In this document: piece by piece, positions 1-5,617 of the stretch
How positions within the stretch are numbered: the first letter of the stretch is position 1
Layout of the letters: each line of letters starts with the position of its first letter
Source: Coriobacteriales bacterium
Lineage (GTDB): Bacteria; Actinomycetota; Coriobacteriia; Coriobacteriales; UBA8131
Direction: 5' to 3'
DNA length: 8,635 nucleotides
Assembly (NCBI GenBank): GCA_031267175.1
Contig: JAIRZP010000199.1
Span: 1-8,635, forward strand
Made by a program: the position numbers and the translations under genes
Notes under the pieces: model-generated
Told to the model about the DNA's origin: nothing
The model's database searches: none
What the model saw: the letters and a program-made list of their open reading frames with translations, nothing else

Positions 1-1
1 G

Positions 2-514
2 CCCAGGGGGCTCAAGGTAGGCGACATCGTCACCTCCGGGCCCGAGAGCGACATACAGCCCGGTTGCAGCCTGCAGCTCGGCGACATCCCCGTGGGCACG
101 CTGGTGCACGCCGTGGAGATGCAACCCGGCAAGGGTGCCGCCCTCGCACGGAGCGCCGGCGCTTCCATCCAACTGATGGGCAAGGAGGGCAAGTATGCCA
201 TCCTGCGCATGCCCTCCCATGAGATGCGTCGTGTGCTGGCCACCTGCAGGGCTACGATAGGCGAGGTGGGCAACGCCGAGCACTCCAATATCAAGATAGG
301 CAAGGCCGGCCGCAAGCGCTGGTTGGGCGTACGCCCTACGGTGCGCGGCACGGTCATGAACCCCGTGGATCATCCGCATGGCGGCGGCGAAGGCAAAAAC
401 AAGTCCGCCGGCCGTCATCCGGTTACCCCGTGGGGTGTGCCCACCAAGGGCCACCGCACGCGTAATAAGAAGAAGGCTTCGAGCAGGCTCATCATCCGCA
501 GACGCAGGAAGTGA
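2..514 (+). CDS. rplB: 50S ribosomal protein L2, C-terminal part (5' end outside window)
   Basis: L2 is a large-subunit protein needed for subunit association and for organising the peptidyl transferase region of 23S rRNA. The open frame enters at base 2 and runs 170 codons to TGA at 512-514; the family is about 275 residues, so roughly the first 105 are missing. GTG at base 92 is an internal valine, not a start, because canonical L2 sequence continues upstream of it. The conserved DHPHGGGEG loop is encoded at 368-394 and holds the invariant histidine near the catalytic centre. The C-terminus is the usual basic tail. The TGA overlaps the ATG of a possible 13-codon mini-ORF leading to rpsS. 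Identity is certain; only the upstream boundary is unseen. Confidence 0.98.
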   Translation, partial: PRGLKVGDIVTSGPESDIQPGCSLQLGDIPVGTLVHAVEMQPGKGAALARSAGASIQLMGKEGKYAILRMPSHEMRRVLATCRATIGEVGNAEHSNIKIGKAGRKRWLGVRPTVRGTVMNPVDHPHGGGEGKNKSAGRHPVTPWGVPTKGHRTRNKKKASSRLIIRRRRK

Positions 515-555
515 TGAGGAAGAGACTCATGCAGGTCAAAAGAGAGAGAGCGTAA
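514..555 (+). CDS. possible 13-codon mini-ORF bridging rplB and rpsS
   Basis: An ATG at 514-516 shares its A with the rplB stop (TGATG). It stays open for 13 codons (MRKRLMQVKRERA) and ends in TAA at 553-555, whose last A is the first base of the rpsS ATG (TAATG). A second in-frame ATG at 529 has a better-spaced SD-like purine run at 516-524. The peptide has six Lys/Arg and matches no family I know. If translated, it would carry ribosomes from rplB to rpsS by termination-reinitiation, and the peptide itself may not matter. It could equally be a chance open frame, since only 42 bases are involved. Seen: the frame and both overlaps. Inferred: translation and coupling. Confidence 0.3.
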   Translation: MRKRLMQVKRERA

Positions 556-827
556 TGAGTAGAAGTTTGAAAAAGGGACCGTACGTTGAGCCTCGGCTCC
601 TCGGCCGCATCGACCGGATGAATGCTGCCGGCGAGAAGCAGGTCGTCAAGACCTGGAGCCGCGCCTCCACCATCTTTCCGGAGATGGTAGGACACACTAT
701 TGCCGTACACGATGGCCGCAAGCACGTAGCCGTCTACATTACCGAGTCCATGGTGGGTCATAAGCTCGGCGAGTTTGCCGCAACCCGTACCTTCCGTGGC
801 CATGCGGGCGACAAGAAGGGCAAGTAG
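555..827 (+). CDS. rpsS: 30S ribosomal protein S19
   Basis: S19 sits in the head of the small subunit beside S13 and contacts the A-site finger and tRNA side of 16S rRNA. The product is 90 residues, normal for the family. It starts MSRSLKKGPYV and has the diagnostic HTIAVHDGRKHV and MVGHKLGEFA segments. The frame is open further upstream to 378, but that part lies inside rplB and has no S19 similarity. ATG 555 is chosen on family length. The SD in front is only a GAGAG repeat at 541-550, weaker than most in this cluster, which fits translation being coupled to upstream reading. The usual proline in EFAPTR is alanine here, a minor change. rplV follows after 2 nt. Confidence 0.98.
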   Translation: MSRSLKKGPYVEPRLLGRIDRMNAAGEKQVVKTWSRASTIFPEMVGHTIAVHDGRKHVAVYITESMVGHKLGEFAATRTFRGHAGDKKGK

Positions 828-829
828 TA

Positions 830-1168
830 ATGGAAGCAAGAGCAAGAGCCCGTTATGTGCGGGTGTCGCCGCGTAAGGCGCGTATGGTACTCAACATGAT
901 CCGCGGAAAACAGGTCGAGCGGGCCCGTGAGATACTGGCCTTTTCCGACCGCAATATCTCTGAGGTCATAGAGAAGTGCCTCAACAGTGCCGTAGCCAAC
1001 GCGGAGGGCGAGGGAGTCAAGGCCGAGAACCTCGTCATACGCACGACCTATGCCGATGACGGCCCTACCATAAAGCGTATCCGTCCGCGTGCCAAGGGCA
1101 TGGCCAATCGCATCCTCAAACGCACAAGCCACATCACCGTGGTAGTCGGAACCCGAGAGGAGAATTAA
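830..1168 (+). CDS. rplV: 50S ribosomal protein L22
   Basis: L22 is a 23S rRNA assembly protein whose long beta-hairpin reaches the constriction of the nascent peptide exit tunnel. The product is 112 residues. The globular part holds RYVRVSPRKARMV (residues 9-20) and the SAVANAE helix. The hairpin holds KRIRPRAKG, then MANRILKRTSHITVVV. The tip normally reads AKGRA; here it is AKGMA, so residue 91 (codon at 1100-1102) is Met where E. coli has Arg92. The start lies 2 nt after the rpsS stop (TAGTAATG), with an AAGAAGGG purine run inside rpsS as SD, so coupled translation is likely. Four of nine Ile codons are ATA. Confidence 0.98.
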   Translation: MEARARARYVRVSPRKARMVLNMIRGKQVERAREILAFSDRNISEVIEKCLNSAVANAEGEGVKAENLVIRTTYADDGPTIKRIRPRAKGMANRILKRTSHITVVVGTREEN

Positions 1169-1171
1169 GCC

Positions 1172-1876
1172 ATGGGACAAAAAGTCTATCCCACGGGGTT
1201 TCGCCTGGGCATAACCGAGAACTGGCGCAGCCGCTGGTTTGCCGAGAAGGACTATGCGGCCAACCTGGCCAACGACCTGGCCCTGCGGAAGTTCCTGGAC
1301 AAGCGCCTTGAGCGTGCGGCGGTCTCAAAGATAGAGATTGAGCGTGCCGGCGACAAGATAAAGATTGCCATCACCACGGCGCGCCCCGGTATCGTCATTG
1401 GCAAGAAGGGTGCCGAGATAGAAGAACTCCGCAAGGAGCTCGATGGCATCGCCAATGGTCGCTGCTCGGTGGACGTGGTGGAGATCAAGCGTCCCGAGCT
1501 GGACGCCAACCTCATCGCCCAGAGCGTGGCCGAACAGCTTGAGGGCCGCGTTACCTTCCGCCGCGCCATGCGCAAGGCGGTGCAGAGCGCTCGCAAGAGC
1601 GGTGCCAAGGGCATCCGTATCCAGTGTTCCGGCCGTTTGGGTGGAGCCGAGATGAGCCGCCGTGAGTGGTATCGTGAGGGCCGTGTGCCACTCCATACCC
1701 TCCGCGCCAAGATAGACTACGGCTTTGCCACCGCCGCTACCACCATGGGATCCATCGGTGTCAAGGTGTGGGTCTACCACGGAGAGAAACTCCCCGGCCA
1801 GGCCACCCCCGAGCCGGCGCTTGAGGGCAGTTCGCGTCCGCAGCGTCAGCGTCGCAATGAAGGAGGCAGAAGGTAA
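1172..1876 (+). CDS. rpsC: 30S ribosomal protein S3
   Basis: S3 lines the mRNA entry channel of the 30S head and contributes to ribosomal helicase activity. The product is 234 residues. The N-terminal signature is MGQKVYPTGFRLG; position 6 is Tyr where His or Asn is common. A type II KH domain covers about residues 39-107, with its GKKG loop at 77-80. The S3 C-terminal domain follows, with the basic FRRAMRK helix (129-135, the region tied to helicase function in E. coli) and SGRLGGAEMSRREWYREG. The last 25 residues are a basic, low-complexity tail of variable type. An SD (GAGAGGAG) precedes the ATG, 3 nt after rplV. The TAA overlaps the rplP ATG by one base. Confidence 0.98.
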   Translation: MGQKVYPTGFRLGITENWRSRWFAEKDYAANLANDLALRKFLDKRLERAAVSKIEIERAGDKIKIAITTARPGIVIGKKGAEIEELRKELDGIANGRCSVDVVEIKRPELDANLIAQSVAEQLEGRVTFRRAMRKAVQSARKSGAKGIRIQCSGRLGGAEMSRREWYREGRVPLHTLRAKIDYGFATAATTMGSIGVKVWVYHGEKLPGQATPEPALEGSSRPQRQRRNEGGRR

Positions 1877-2301
1877 TGCTGATTCCCAAACGCGTCAAGC
1901 ATCGCAAGGTGCAGCGTGGTTCCATGAAGGGCAAGGCCAAGGGCGCAACCAAGCTCAACTTTGGCGAGTACGGCATCCAGGCGCTGCAACCGCACTGGAT
2001 TACCAATCGCCAGATAGAGGCTGCTCGTGTTGCCATGACCCGCCATATGAAGCGCGGTGGCCGTGTCTGGATCAATATCTTTCCAGACAAGCCCATCACC
2101 AAAAAACCCGCCGAGACCCGCATGGGTTCTGGCAAGGGCAACCCGGAAGAATGGGTAGCCGTGGTAAAGCCCGGCCGCATCATGTTTGAGGTCGCCGACG
2201 TAGAGCCTGCTGTTGCCAAGGAGGCGCTCAGCCTGGCCATACAAAAGCTGCCCATCAAATGCAAGATTGTGAGCCGCGAGAACCAGGACGGGGAGGTGTG
2301 A
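1876..2301 (+). CDS. rplP: 50S ribosomal protein L16
   Basis: L16 binds 23S rRNA near the A-site tRNA elbow and is a late assembly protein. The product is 141 residues, full length. It begins MLIPKRVKHRKVQRG and carries GEYGIQAL, INIFPDKPITKKPAETRMG and KGNPEEWVAVVKPGR. The Arg in TRMGSGKG corresponds to the arginine hydroxylated in E. coli L16; whether this happens here cannot be told. Its ATG overlaps the rpsC stop (TAATG). A strong AAGGAGG lies in the last codons of rpsC, so translation is likely coupled. rpmC follows after a single base. Confidence 0.98.
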   Translation: MLIPKRVKHRKVQRGSMKGKAKGATKLNFGEYGIQALQPHWITNRQIEAARVAMTRHMKRGGRVWINIFPDKPITKKPAETRMGSGKGNPEEWVAVVKPGRIMFEVADVEPAVAKEALSLAIQKLPIKCKIVSRENQDGEV

Positions 2302-2302
2302 G

Positions 2303-2509
2303 ATGAAAGCCAAGGACATCAGAGAACTCTCTAACGACGACTTGCAGATACAGCTCAGAGAAGGCCGTACCGAGCTGTTCAACCTGAGATTTCAGACGGC
2401 CACGAGCCAACTGGATAACACCGACCGCATGCGTCAGGTACGAAAGCACATCGCACGGGTTCTCACCGAGATCCGCAGCCGCGAGTTAGGCATTGCCAAG
2501 GTGAGCTGA
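2303..2509 (+). CDS. rpmC: 50S ribosomal protein L29
   Basis: L29 is a small helical protein beside the peptide exit tunnel, where it forms part of the docking site for trigger factor and SRP together with L23. The product is 68 residues, normal for the family. It has the two-helix pattern: MKAKDIRELSNDDL, then ELFNLRFQTATSQLDNT, then the RMRQVRKHIARVLTEIR helix. An SD (GGGGAGG) lies in the end of rplP, and the gap is 1 nt (TGAGATG). Downstream lies an unusually long 94-nt gap before rpsQ, with a hairpin starting 8 nt after this stop. Confidence 0.97.
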   Translation: MKAKDIRELSNDDLQIQLREGRTELFNLRFQTATSQLDNTDRMRQVRKHIARVLTEIRSRELGIAKVS

Positions 2510-2516
2510 GGGCGTG

Positions 2517-2545
2517 GCTCAGTGCCCTGGAACACGGCTCTGAGC
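2517..2545 (+). other. hairpin after rpmC stop
   Basis: The left arm GCTCAGTGCC (2517-2526) pairs with the right arm GGCTCTGAGC (2536-2545) across a 9-nt loop. This gives nine base pairs with one central T-T mismatch. No T-run follows, so it is not a standard intrinsic terminator. The rest of the 2510-2603 gap holds the rpsQ SD (AAGGA, 2588-2592) and nothing else I recognise. The hairpin may stabilise or separate transcript segments, or serve as a protein-binding site; the role is inferred. Confidence 0.55.
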
Positions 2546-2603
2546 AACACGAACGAAGCTATACAGAAGTAGTACTCCTGAGAAAGTAAGGACTTGAAGC
2601 AAC

Positions 2604-2870
2604 ATGACTGAAAAAGCAGAGCGCAACAACCGCAAGATGCGCCAGGGCGTCGTCGTATCTGCCGCGGCCGATAAGACCTGTGTGGTGGAGATAAACATCC
2701 GTAAGCCGCACGCGGTCTACGGCAAGATGATGACGCGTACCACCAAATACCATGCCCATGACGAGAACAATCTGGCCGGCGTGGGCGATGTGGTACAGAT
2801 TATGGAGACACGCCCGATCTCTAAACTCAAGAGATGGCGTCTTACCCAGATCATCGAGAAGGCCAAGTAG
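2604..2870 (+). CDS. rpsQ: 30S ribosomal protein S17
   Basis: S17 is a primary 16S rRNA binding protein with an OB-fold. The product is 88 residues, usual for the family. The conserved core begins RKMRQGVVVSAAADKTCVVEI. KYHAHDENN (about residues 49-57), GDVVQIMETRPISKLKRWRL and a short lysine-rich end follow. ATG 2604 is chosen for family length and the AAGGA at 2588-2592, although the 11-nt spacing is on the long side. In E. coli this is the last gene of the S10 operon. Here the larger break lies before it and only 17 nt separate it from rplN, so it seems to travel with the spc genes. Confidence 0.98.
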   Translation: MTEKAERNNRKMRQGVVVSAAADKTCVVEINIRKPHAVYGKMMTRTTKYHAHDENNLAGVGDVVQIMETRPISKLKRWRLTQIIEKAK

Positions 2871-2887
2871 GAAAGGGTGAGACCAAG

Positions 2888-3256
2888 ATGATTCAAGCTG
2901 AGTCATATATGACGATTGCCGATAATTCCGGTGCGCGCAAGGTGCAGTGCATCAAGGTGCTGGGCGGCTCAAAGCGCCGCTATGCCAGTGTGGGTGACGT
3001 CGTGGTATGCGCGGTCAAGGAGGCCACACCCGGCGGCAACGTCAAAAAGGGCGAGGTCGTCAAGTGCGTTATCGTGCGCGTCAAAAAAGAGGTGCATCGC
3101 AAGGATGGCAGCTATATTAAGTTTGACCAGAACGCCGCGGTGGTCATCGACGACAACGGTGCCCCGCGCGGCACGCGTATCTTCGGGCCCGTGGCACGCG
3201 AACTGCGCGACAAGCGGTACATGAAGATAGTGTCGCTGGCACCGGAGACCGTCTAG
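2888..3256 (+). CDS. rplN: 50S ribosomal protein L14
   Basis: L14 sits at the subunit interface, forms bridges to 16S rRNA and is the contact for the silencing factor RsfS. The product is 122 residues, the standard length. It starts MIQAESYMTIADNSGARK and includes CIKVLGGSKRRYA, VKKGEVV and GTRIFGPVARELR, all diagnostic. The frame is open upstream to 2834 within rpsQ, but that part is not L14. ATG 2888 fits the family and has an AAAGGGTGAG purine run before it. The TAG stop is inside a small GGGCCC-rich hairpin. Confidence 0.98.
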   Translation: MIQAESYMTIADNSGARKVQCIKVLGGSKRRYASVGDVVVCAVKEATPGGNVKKGEVVKCVIVRVKKEVHRKDGSYIKFDQNAAVVIDDNGAPRGTRIFGPVARELRDKRYMKIVSLAPETV

Positions 3257-3270
3257 GGCCCTGGGCCCTG
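3254..3270 (+). other. tandem GGGCCCT pair and small hairpin over the rplN stop
   Basis: GGGCCCT occurs twice head to tail (3256-3262 and 3263-3269), beginning with the last base of the rplN TAG. As RNA, AGGGC (3255-3259) can pair with GCCCT (3265-3269) over a CCTGG loop, plus a closing T-G pair at 3254/3270. No T-run follows. The remainder of the 3257-3316 gap shows no promoter I can support. Pairing is seen; function is unknown. Confidence 0.45.
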
Positions 3271-3316
3271 CAGGTTCTGACCACCGAGAAACACAGGATT
3301 GTTGAAAAGAGTAGGC

Positions 3317-3640
3317 ATGAGCAATAACAAGATGCGCATAAAAAAGGGTGACACGATACGGGTTATCAGTGGCAAGAGCAAGGGTGCCACCGGTTCGGTC
3401 ATGCGTGCCATCCCAGAGAGTCGCAAGATAGTCGCAGAAAAGGTCGCCGTAGCCAAAAAGGCCCAGCGTCCCACGCGCGACAACCCGCAGGGCGGCATCA
3501 TCTCGCTCGAGATGCCCATCCCTGTGGCTACGGTGCAGCTCGTCTGCCCCAAGTGCAACCAACCCACACGGGTTGCGATGCACGTCAAGGATGACAAGAA
3601 GGTACGGCAGTGCAAGAAGTGTGGAAAGGACATCGACTGA
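3317..3640 (+). CDS. rplX: 50S ribosomal protein L24, zinc-ribbon type
   Basis: L24 initiates 50S assembly on the 5' domain of 23S rRNA and lies near the tunnel exit. With ATG 3317 it is 107 residues. A KOW motif occupies about residues 6-33 (IKKGDTIRVISGKSKG), followed by NPQGGIISLEMPIPV. The C-terminal part has CPKC (Cys77, Cys80) and CKKC (Cys99, Cys102), a probable zinc ribbon found in some L24 lineages and absent in others. Upstream in-frame TTG codons at 3299 and 3302 are possible but add residues not typical of L24. ATG 3332 is a shorter alternative. The purine run AAAAGAG at 3305-3311 favours 3317. Confidence 0.95.
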   Translation: MSNNKMRIKKGDTIRVISGKSKGATGSVMRAIPESRKIVAEKVAVAKKAQRPTRDNPQGGIISLEMPIPVATVQLVCPKCNQPTRVAMHVKDDKKVRQCKKCGKDID

Positions 3641-3651
3641 GACAGCTCCCT

Positions 3652-3668
3652 TCTGCCTGGAGGCCAGA
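3652..3668 (+). other. small hairpin after rplX stop
   Basis: TCTGCC (3652-3657) pairs with GG-C-CAGA (3662-3668) across a TGGA loop, giving six pairs with one bulged C. It starts 12 nt after the rplX TGA. It is short and could be chance, but it lies in the longest gap of the spc segment (126 nt) just before rplE. No T-run follows. Confidence 0.35.
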
Positions 3669-3683
3669 CGCCCAGGGCCCGCT

Positions 3684-3702
3684 CCCCGTACCCGGTACGC
3701 GG
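3684..3702 (+). other. GTAC hairpin in the rplX-rplE gap
   Basis: CGTAC (3687-3691) and GTACG (3695-3699) form a perfect 5-bp stem with a CCG loop. It is extended past one C-C mismatch by CC (3684-3685) pairing with GG (3701-3702). It lies about 65 nt before the rplE start and is not followed by a T-run. In E. coli the S8 repressor site is near the rplE start, so the location is suggestive. I cannot see an S8-like core here. Confidence 0.4.
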
Positions 3703-3766
3703 CAAGCCCGGCGCAGCAGGTTCCCGCTAAGGAGCACACCCACTCAGAGAGTCGAGAGGAAGTAAC

Positions 3767-4312
3767 GTGACTGCAAGACTGAAAGAAAAATACACGGACG
3801 AGATCGTTCCGGCGCTCAAGGATCAGCTGGAGCTTGGCAACGTCAACGAGGTGCCCACTATCGAGAAGATCGTCGTCAACATGGGTGTGGGTGCCGCTGT
3901 GCAGGACAACAAGCAGATAGACGCGGCCATGGCCGATCTGCGCGCCATCACCGGTCAGCAACCCAAGCTCTGTCGCGCCAAGAAGTCCATCGCCAACTTC
4001 AAGCTGCGTGCTGGCATGCCCATTGGTGCCAAGGTTACGCTCAGAGGCGAGCGGATGTGGGAGTTCCTCGACCGCCTGCTCTCCACTGCCATCCCGCGGG
4101 TCCGCGACTTTCGCGGCATTCCAACGGACAGCTTTGACGGGCGCGGCAATTACACACTCGGAGTAACCGAGCAGCTCGTCTTTACCGAGATTGAATACGA
4201 CAAGATAGACCGCACGCGCGGTATGGATATAACCATTGTGACGTCTGCTGCAAACGATGAGCAGGCCCGGGCACTCTTTGATGCCCTCAAGTTTCCGTTT
4301 AAGAGAAATTAG
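3767..4312 (+). CDS. rplE: 50S ribosomal protein L5
   Basis: L5 binds 5S rRNA with L18 in the central protuberance and touches P-site tRNA. The product is 181 residues, matching the family. Motifs are NEVPTIEKIVVNMGVG (residues 27-42), the LCRAKKSIANFKLRAGMPIG segment (68-87), FRGI and GRGNYTLGVTEQLVF (125-139), and a FPF end. The usual proline in IFPEI is Thr here. The start is GTG at 3767, supported by AGAGGAAG at 3755-3762 and by family length. The 126-nt upstream gap is the longest inside the ribosomal block and contains two hairpins. In E. coli, L5 translation is the point of S8 feedback control. Confidence 0.98.
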   Translation: MTARLKEKYTDEIVPALKDQLELGNVNEVPTIEKIVVNMGVGAAVQDNKQIDAAMADLRAITGQQPKLCRAKKSIANFKLRAGMPIGAKVTLRGERMWEFLDRLLSTAIPRVRDFRGIPTDSFDGRGNYTLGVTEQLVFTEIEYDKIDRTRGMDITIVTSAANDEQARALFDALKFPFKRN

Positions 4313-4326
4313 CGAAAGGTAGTGTT

Positions 4327-4512
4327 GTGGCAAAAAAGTCAATGATAGCCAAGGCAAAGCGTGAGCCAAAGTTCTCTACCCGGCAGCACAACCGTTGTGT
4401 GCGATGTGGCAGGCCTCGGGCCTACTACCGGCAGTTCGGGCTGTGCCGTATCTGCCTCCGCGAGCTGGCAAGCCGCGGCGAGTTGCCCGGTATCCGCAAG
4501 GCCAGTTGGTAG
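4327..4512 (+). CDS. rpsN: 30S ribosomal protein S14, zinc-binding short type
   Basis: S14 is a late-binding protein of the 30S head. The product is 61 residues, typical of the zinc-binding C+ (type Z) form rather than the roughly 100-residue C- form. Zinc ligands are visible as CVRC (Cys24, Cys27) and CRIC (Cys40, Cys43). The rest is canonical, with KREPKFSTRQHNRC and a GELPGIRKASW end. The start is GTG 4327 with AAAGG at 4315-4319, 14 nt after rplE. The TAG stop lies inside a possible hairpin, and a 96-nt gap follows. Confidence 0.98.
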   Translation: MAKKSMIAKAKREPKFSTRQHNRCVRCGRPRAYYRQFGLCRICLRELASRGELPGIRKASW

Positions 4513-4528
4513 GCCTGCCCATACCAGC
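4505..4528 (+). other. possible hairpin over the rpsN stop
   Basis: GTTGGTA (4505-4511) can pair with TACCAGC (4522-4528), seven pairs including one T-G. The intervening bases can add GG-CC pairs around a CCTG loop. The rpsN TAG (4510-4512) is within the structure. There is no T-run. The rest of the 4513-4608 gap holds only the rpsH SD that I can name. The pairing is modest and could be chance. Confidence 0.35.
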
Positions 4529-4608
4529 AACCCACGTGTCAAGGTGCCACACTCACCAGAGAAGGCAAACCGGCATCAGGGGCAACACTGAGAGAAAGAG
4601 GAATCTAA

Positions 4609-5007
4609 ATGTCAATGACCGATCCTATAGCTGATATGCTCACCCGGGTACGCAACGCCAACTCGGCCAGCAAGGACTCCGTCTCCATGCCCACGAGCAA
4701 AAAGCTTGTCGAGATCGCCCGCATCCTCAAGGAGGAGGGCTATATCACCGCATACGAGGTCAGCATCGCAAAGCCGGTAGGCAGGCTGGAGATTACCCTC
4801 AAGTATGGCGAGAAACGCGCCCGGACGCTGCGTGGCCTCAAGCGCATCTCCAAACCCGGCCTGCGCGTGTATGCAAACAAGGACGAGCTGCCCCGGGTGC
4901 TCGGCGGCCTCGGCACAGCGGTTATCTCTACGTCGCGTGGCGTCATGACCGACCGCGACGCCCGCAAGGCCGGCATCGGCGGCGAAGTCATCGCCTATAT
5001 CTGGTAA
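4609..5007 (+). CDS. rpsH: 30S ribosomal protein S8
   Basis: S8 binds the central domain of 16S rRNA and, in E. coli, represses the spc operon by binding a mimic of that site on the mRNA. The product is 132 residues, normal. It begins MSMTDPIADMLTRVRNAN. It ends with the characteristic ISTSRGVMTDRDARKAG and IGGEVIAYIW, the conserved rRNA-binding part. ATG 4609 is preceded by AAAGAGGAA at good spacing. Whether S8 regulates this cluster is not shown by the sequence; candidate target structures lie in the upstream gaps. rplF follows after 16 nt with its own strong SD. Confidence 0.98.
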   Translation: MSMTDPIADMLTRVRNANSASKDSVSMPTSKKLVEIARILKEEGYITAYEVSIAKPVGRLEITLKYGEKRARTLRGLKRISKPGLRVYANKDELPRVLGGLGTAVISTSRGVMTDRDARKAGIGGEVIAYIW

Positions 5008-5023
5008 GGAAGAGGAGTTTCAG

Positions 5024-5581
5024 ATGAGTCGTATCGGCAAACAACCCATACCGGTGCCAGCCGGTGTCCAAGTACAGATTAACGGCCAGTTGGTCACGGT
5101 AAAGGGTTCCAAGGGCCAGCTCAGCCATGAGTTCCTGCCCCAGGTGCGCATCGTGCAGGAAAGCGCGCCGGACGGCGAGGTACTCACCGTTGAGAAGATA
5201 GAGGACACGCAGGAGGCCTCAGCCCGCCATGGCCTCTCCCGCACGCTTTTGTCCAACATGGTAACAGGCGTGAGCGACGGCTTCTCCAAGAAGCTGGAGA
5301 TAATAGGCGTGGGGTATCGTGCCGCGCTCAAGGGCACGGACCTGGAGCTGCAGCTGGGGTATTCGCACCCGGTAGCTATCAAGGCACCCGAGGGTATCAG
5401 CTTTGAGCTCCCCAACCAGACGCAGATTATCGTCAGAGGTATTGATAAACAGCAGGTGGGTCAGACCGCCGCCGACATCCGCAAATGGCGAAAGCCGGAG
5501 CCTTACAAGGGCAAGGGCATTCGTTACGAAGGTGAACATATCCGCCGCAAGATGGGCAAGACGGCAACGGGCGCCAGCTAG
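5024..5581 (+). CDS. rplF: 50S ribosomal protein L6
   Basis: L6 lies near the base of the L7/L12 stalk and the sarcin-ricin loop, where it supports elongation-factor binding. The product is 185 residues. Two similar alpha/beta domains are visible: about 1-80 (MSRIGKQPIPVPAGV to SRTLLSNMVTGV) and 85-175 (KKLEIIGVGYRA, LELQLGYSHPV). They are followed by the signature RKPEPYKGKGIRYEGE (156-171). The SD is a clear GAGGAG. The gap to rplR is 36 nt and has a good SD but no hairpin that I can see. Confidence 0.98.
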   Translation: MSRIGKQPIPVPAGVQVQINGQLVTVKGSKGQLSHEFLPQVRIVQESAPDGEVLTVEKIEDTQEASARHGLSRTLLSNMVTGVSDGFSKKLEIIGVGYRAALKGTDLELQLGYSHPVAIKAPEGISFELPNQTQIIVRGIDKQQVGQTAADIRKWRKPEPYKGKGIRYEGEHIRRKMGKTATGAS

Positions 5582-5617
5582 CCTGGTGCGAGAAAGAAAG
5601 GTTAAGGAGCGTTTTTC

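Noticed and set aside
2560..2565. TATACA as a possible -10 for rpsQ.
   Set aside because: No -35 match at any accepted spacing; the upstream bases are part of the rpmC hairpin.
2834..2887. Longer N-terminus for rplN.
   Set aside because: It lies within rpsQ, is not L14-like, and the standard 122-residue protein starts at 2888 after a good purine run. The same reasoning excludes the upstream extensions of rpsS (378) and rpsE (5871).
3573..3770. Open plus-strand frame running through the rplX-rplE gap and overlapping the rplE GTG as GTGA.
   Set aside because: Most of it is an off-frame copy of rplX, no start has a well-placed SD, and the protein looks like random GC-rich sequence.
2969..4369. 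A 466-codon open frame on the minus strand across rplN to rpsN.
   Set aside because: It lies opposite four certain ribosomal genes, has no family resemblance, and such antisense frames arise from the codon bias of the plus strand.
4395..4634. Off-frame open reading through rpsN, its downstream gap and into rpsH.
   Set aside because: It is a shadow of rpsN with no SD or recognisable domain.
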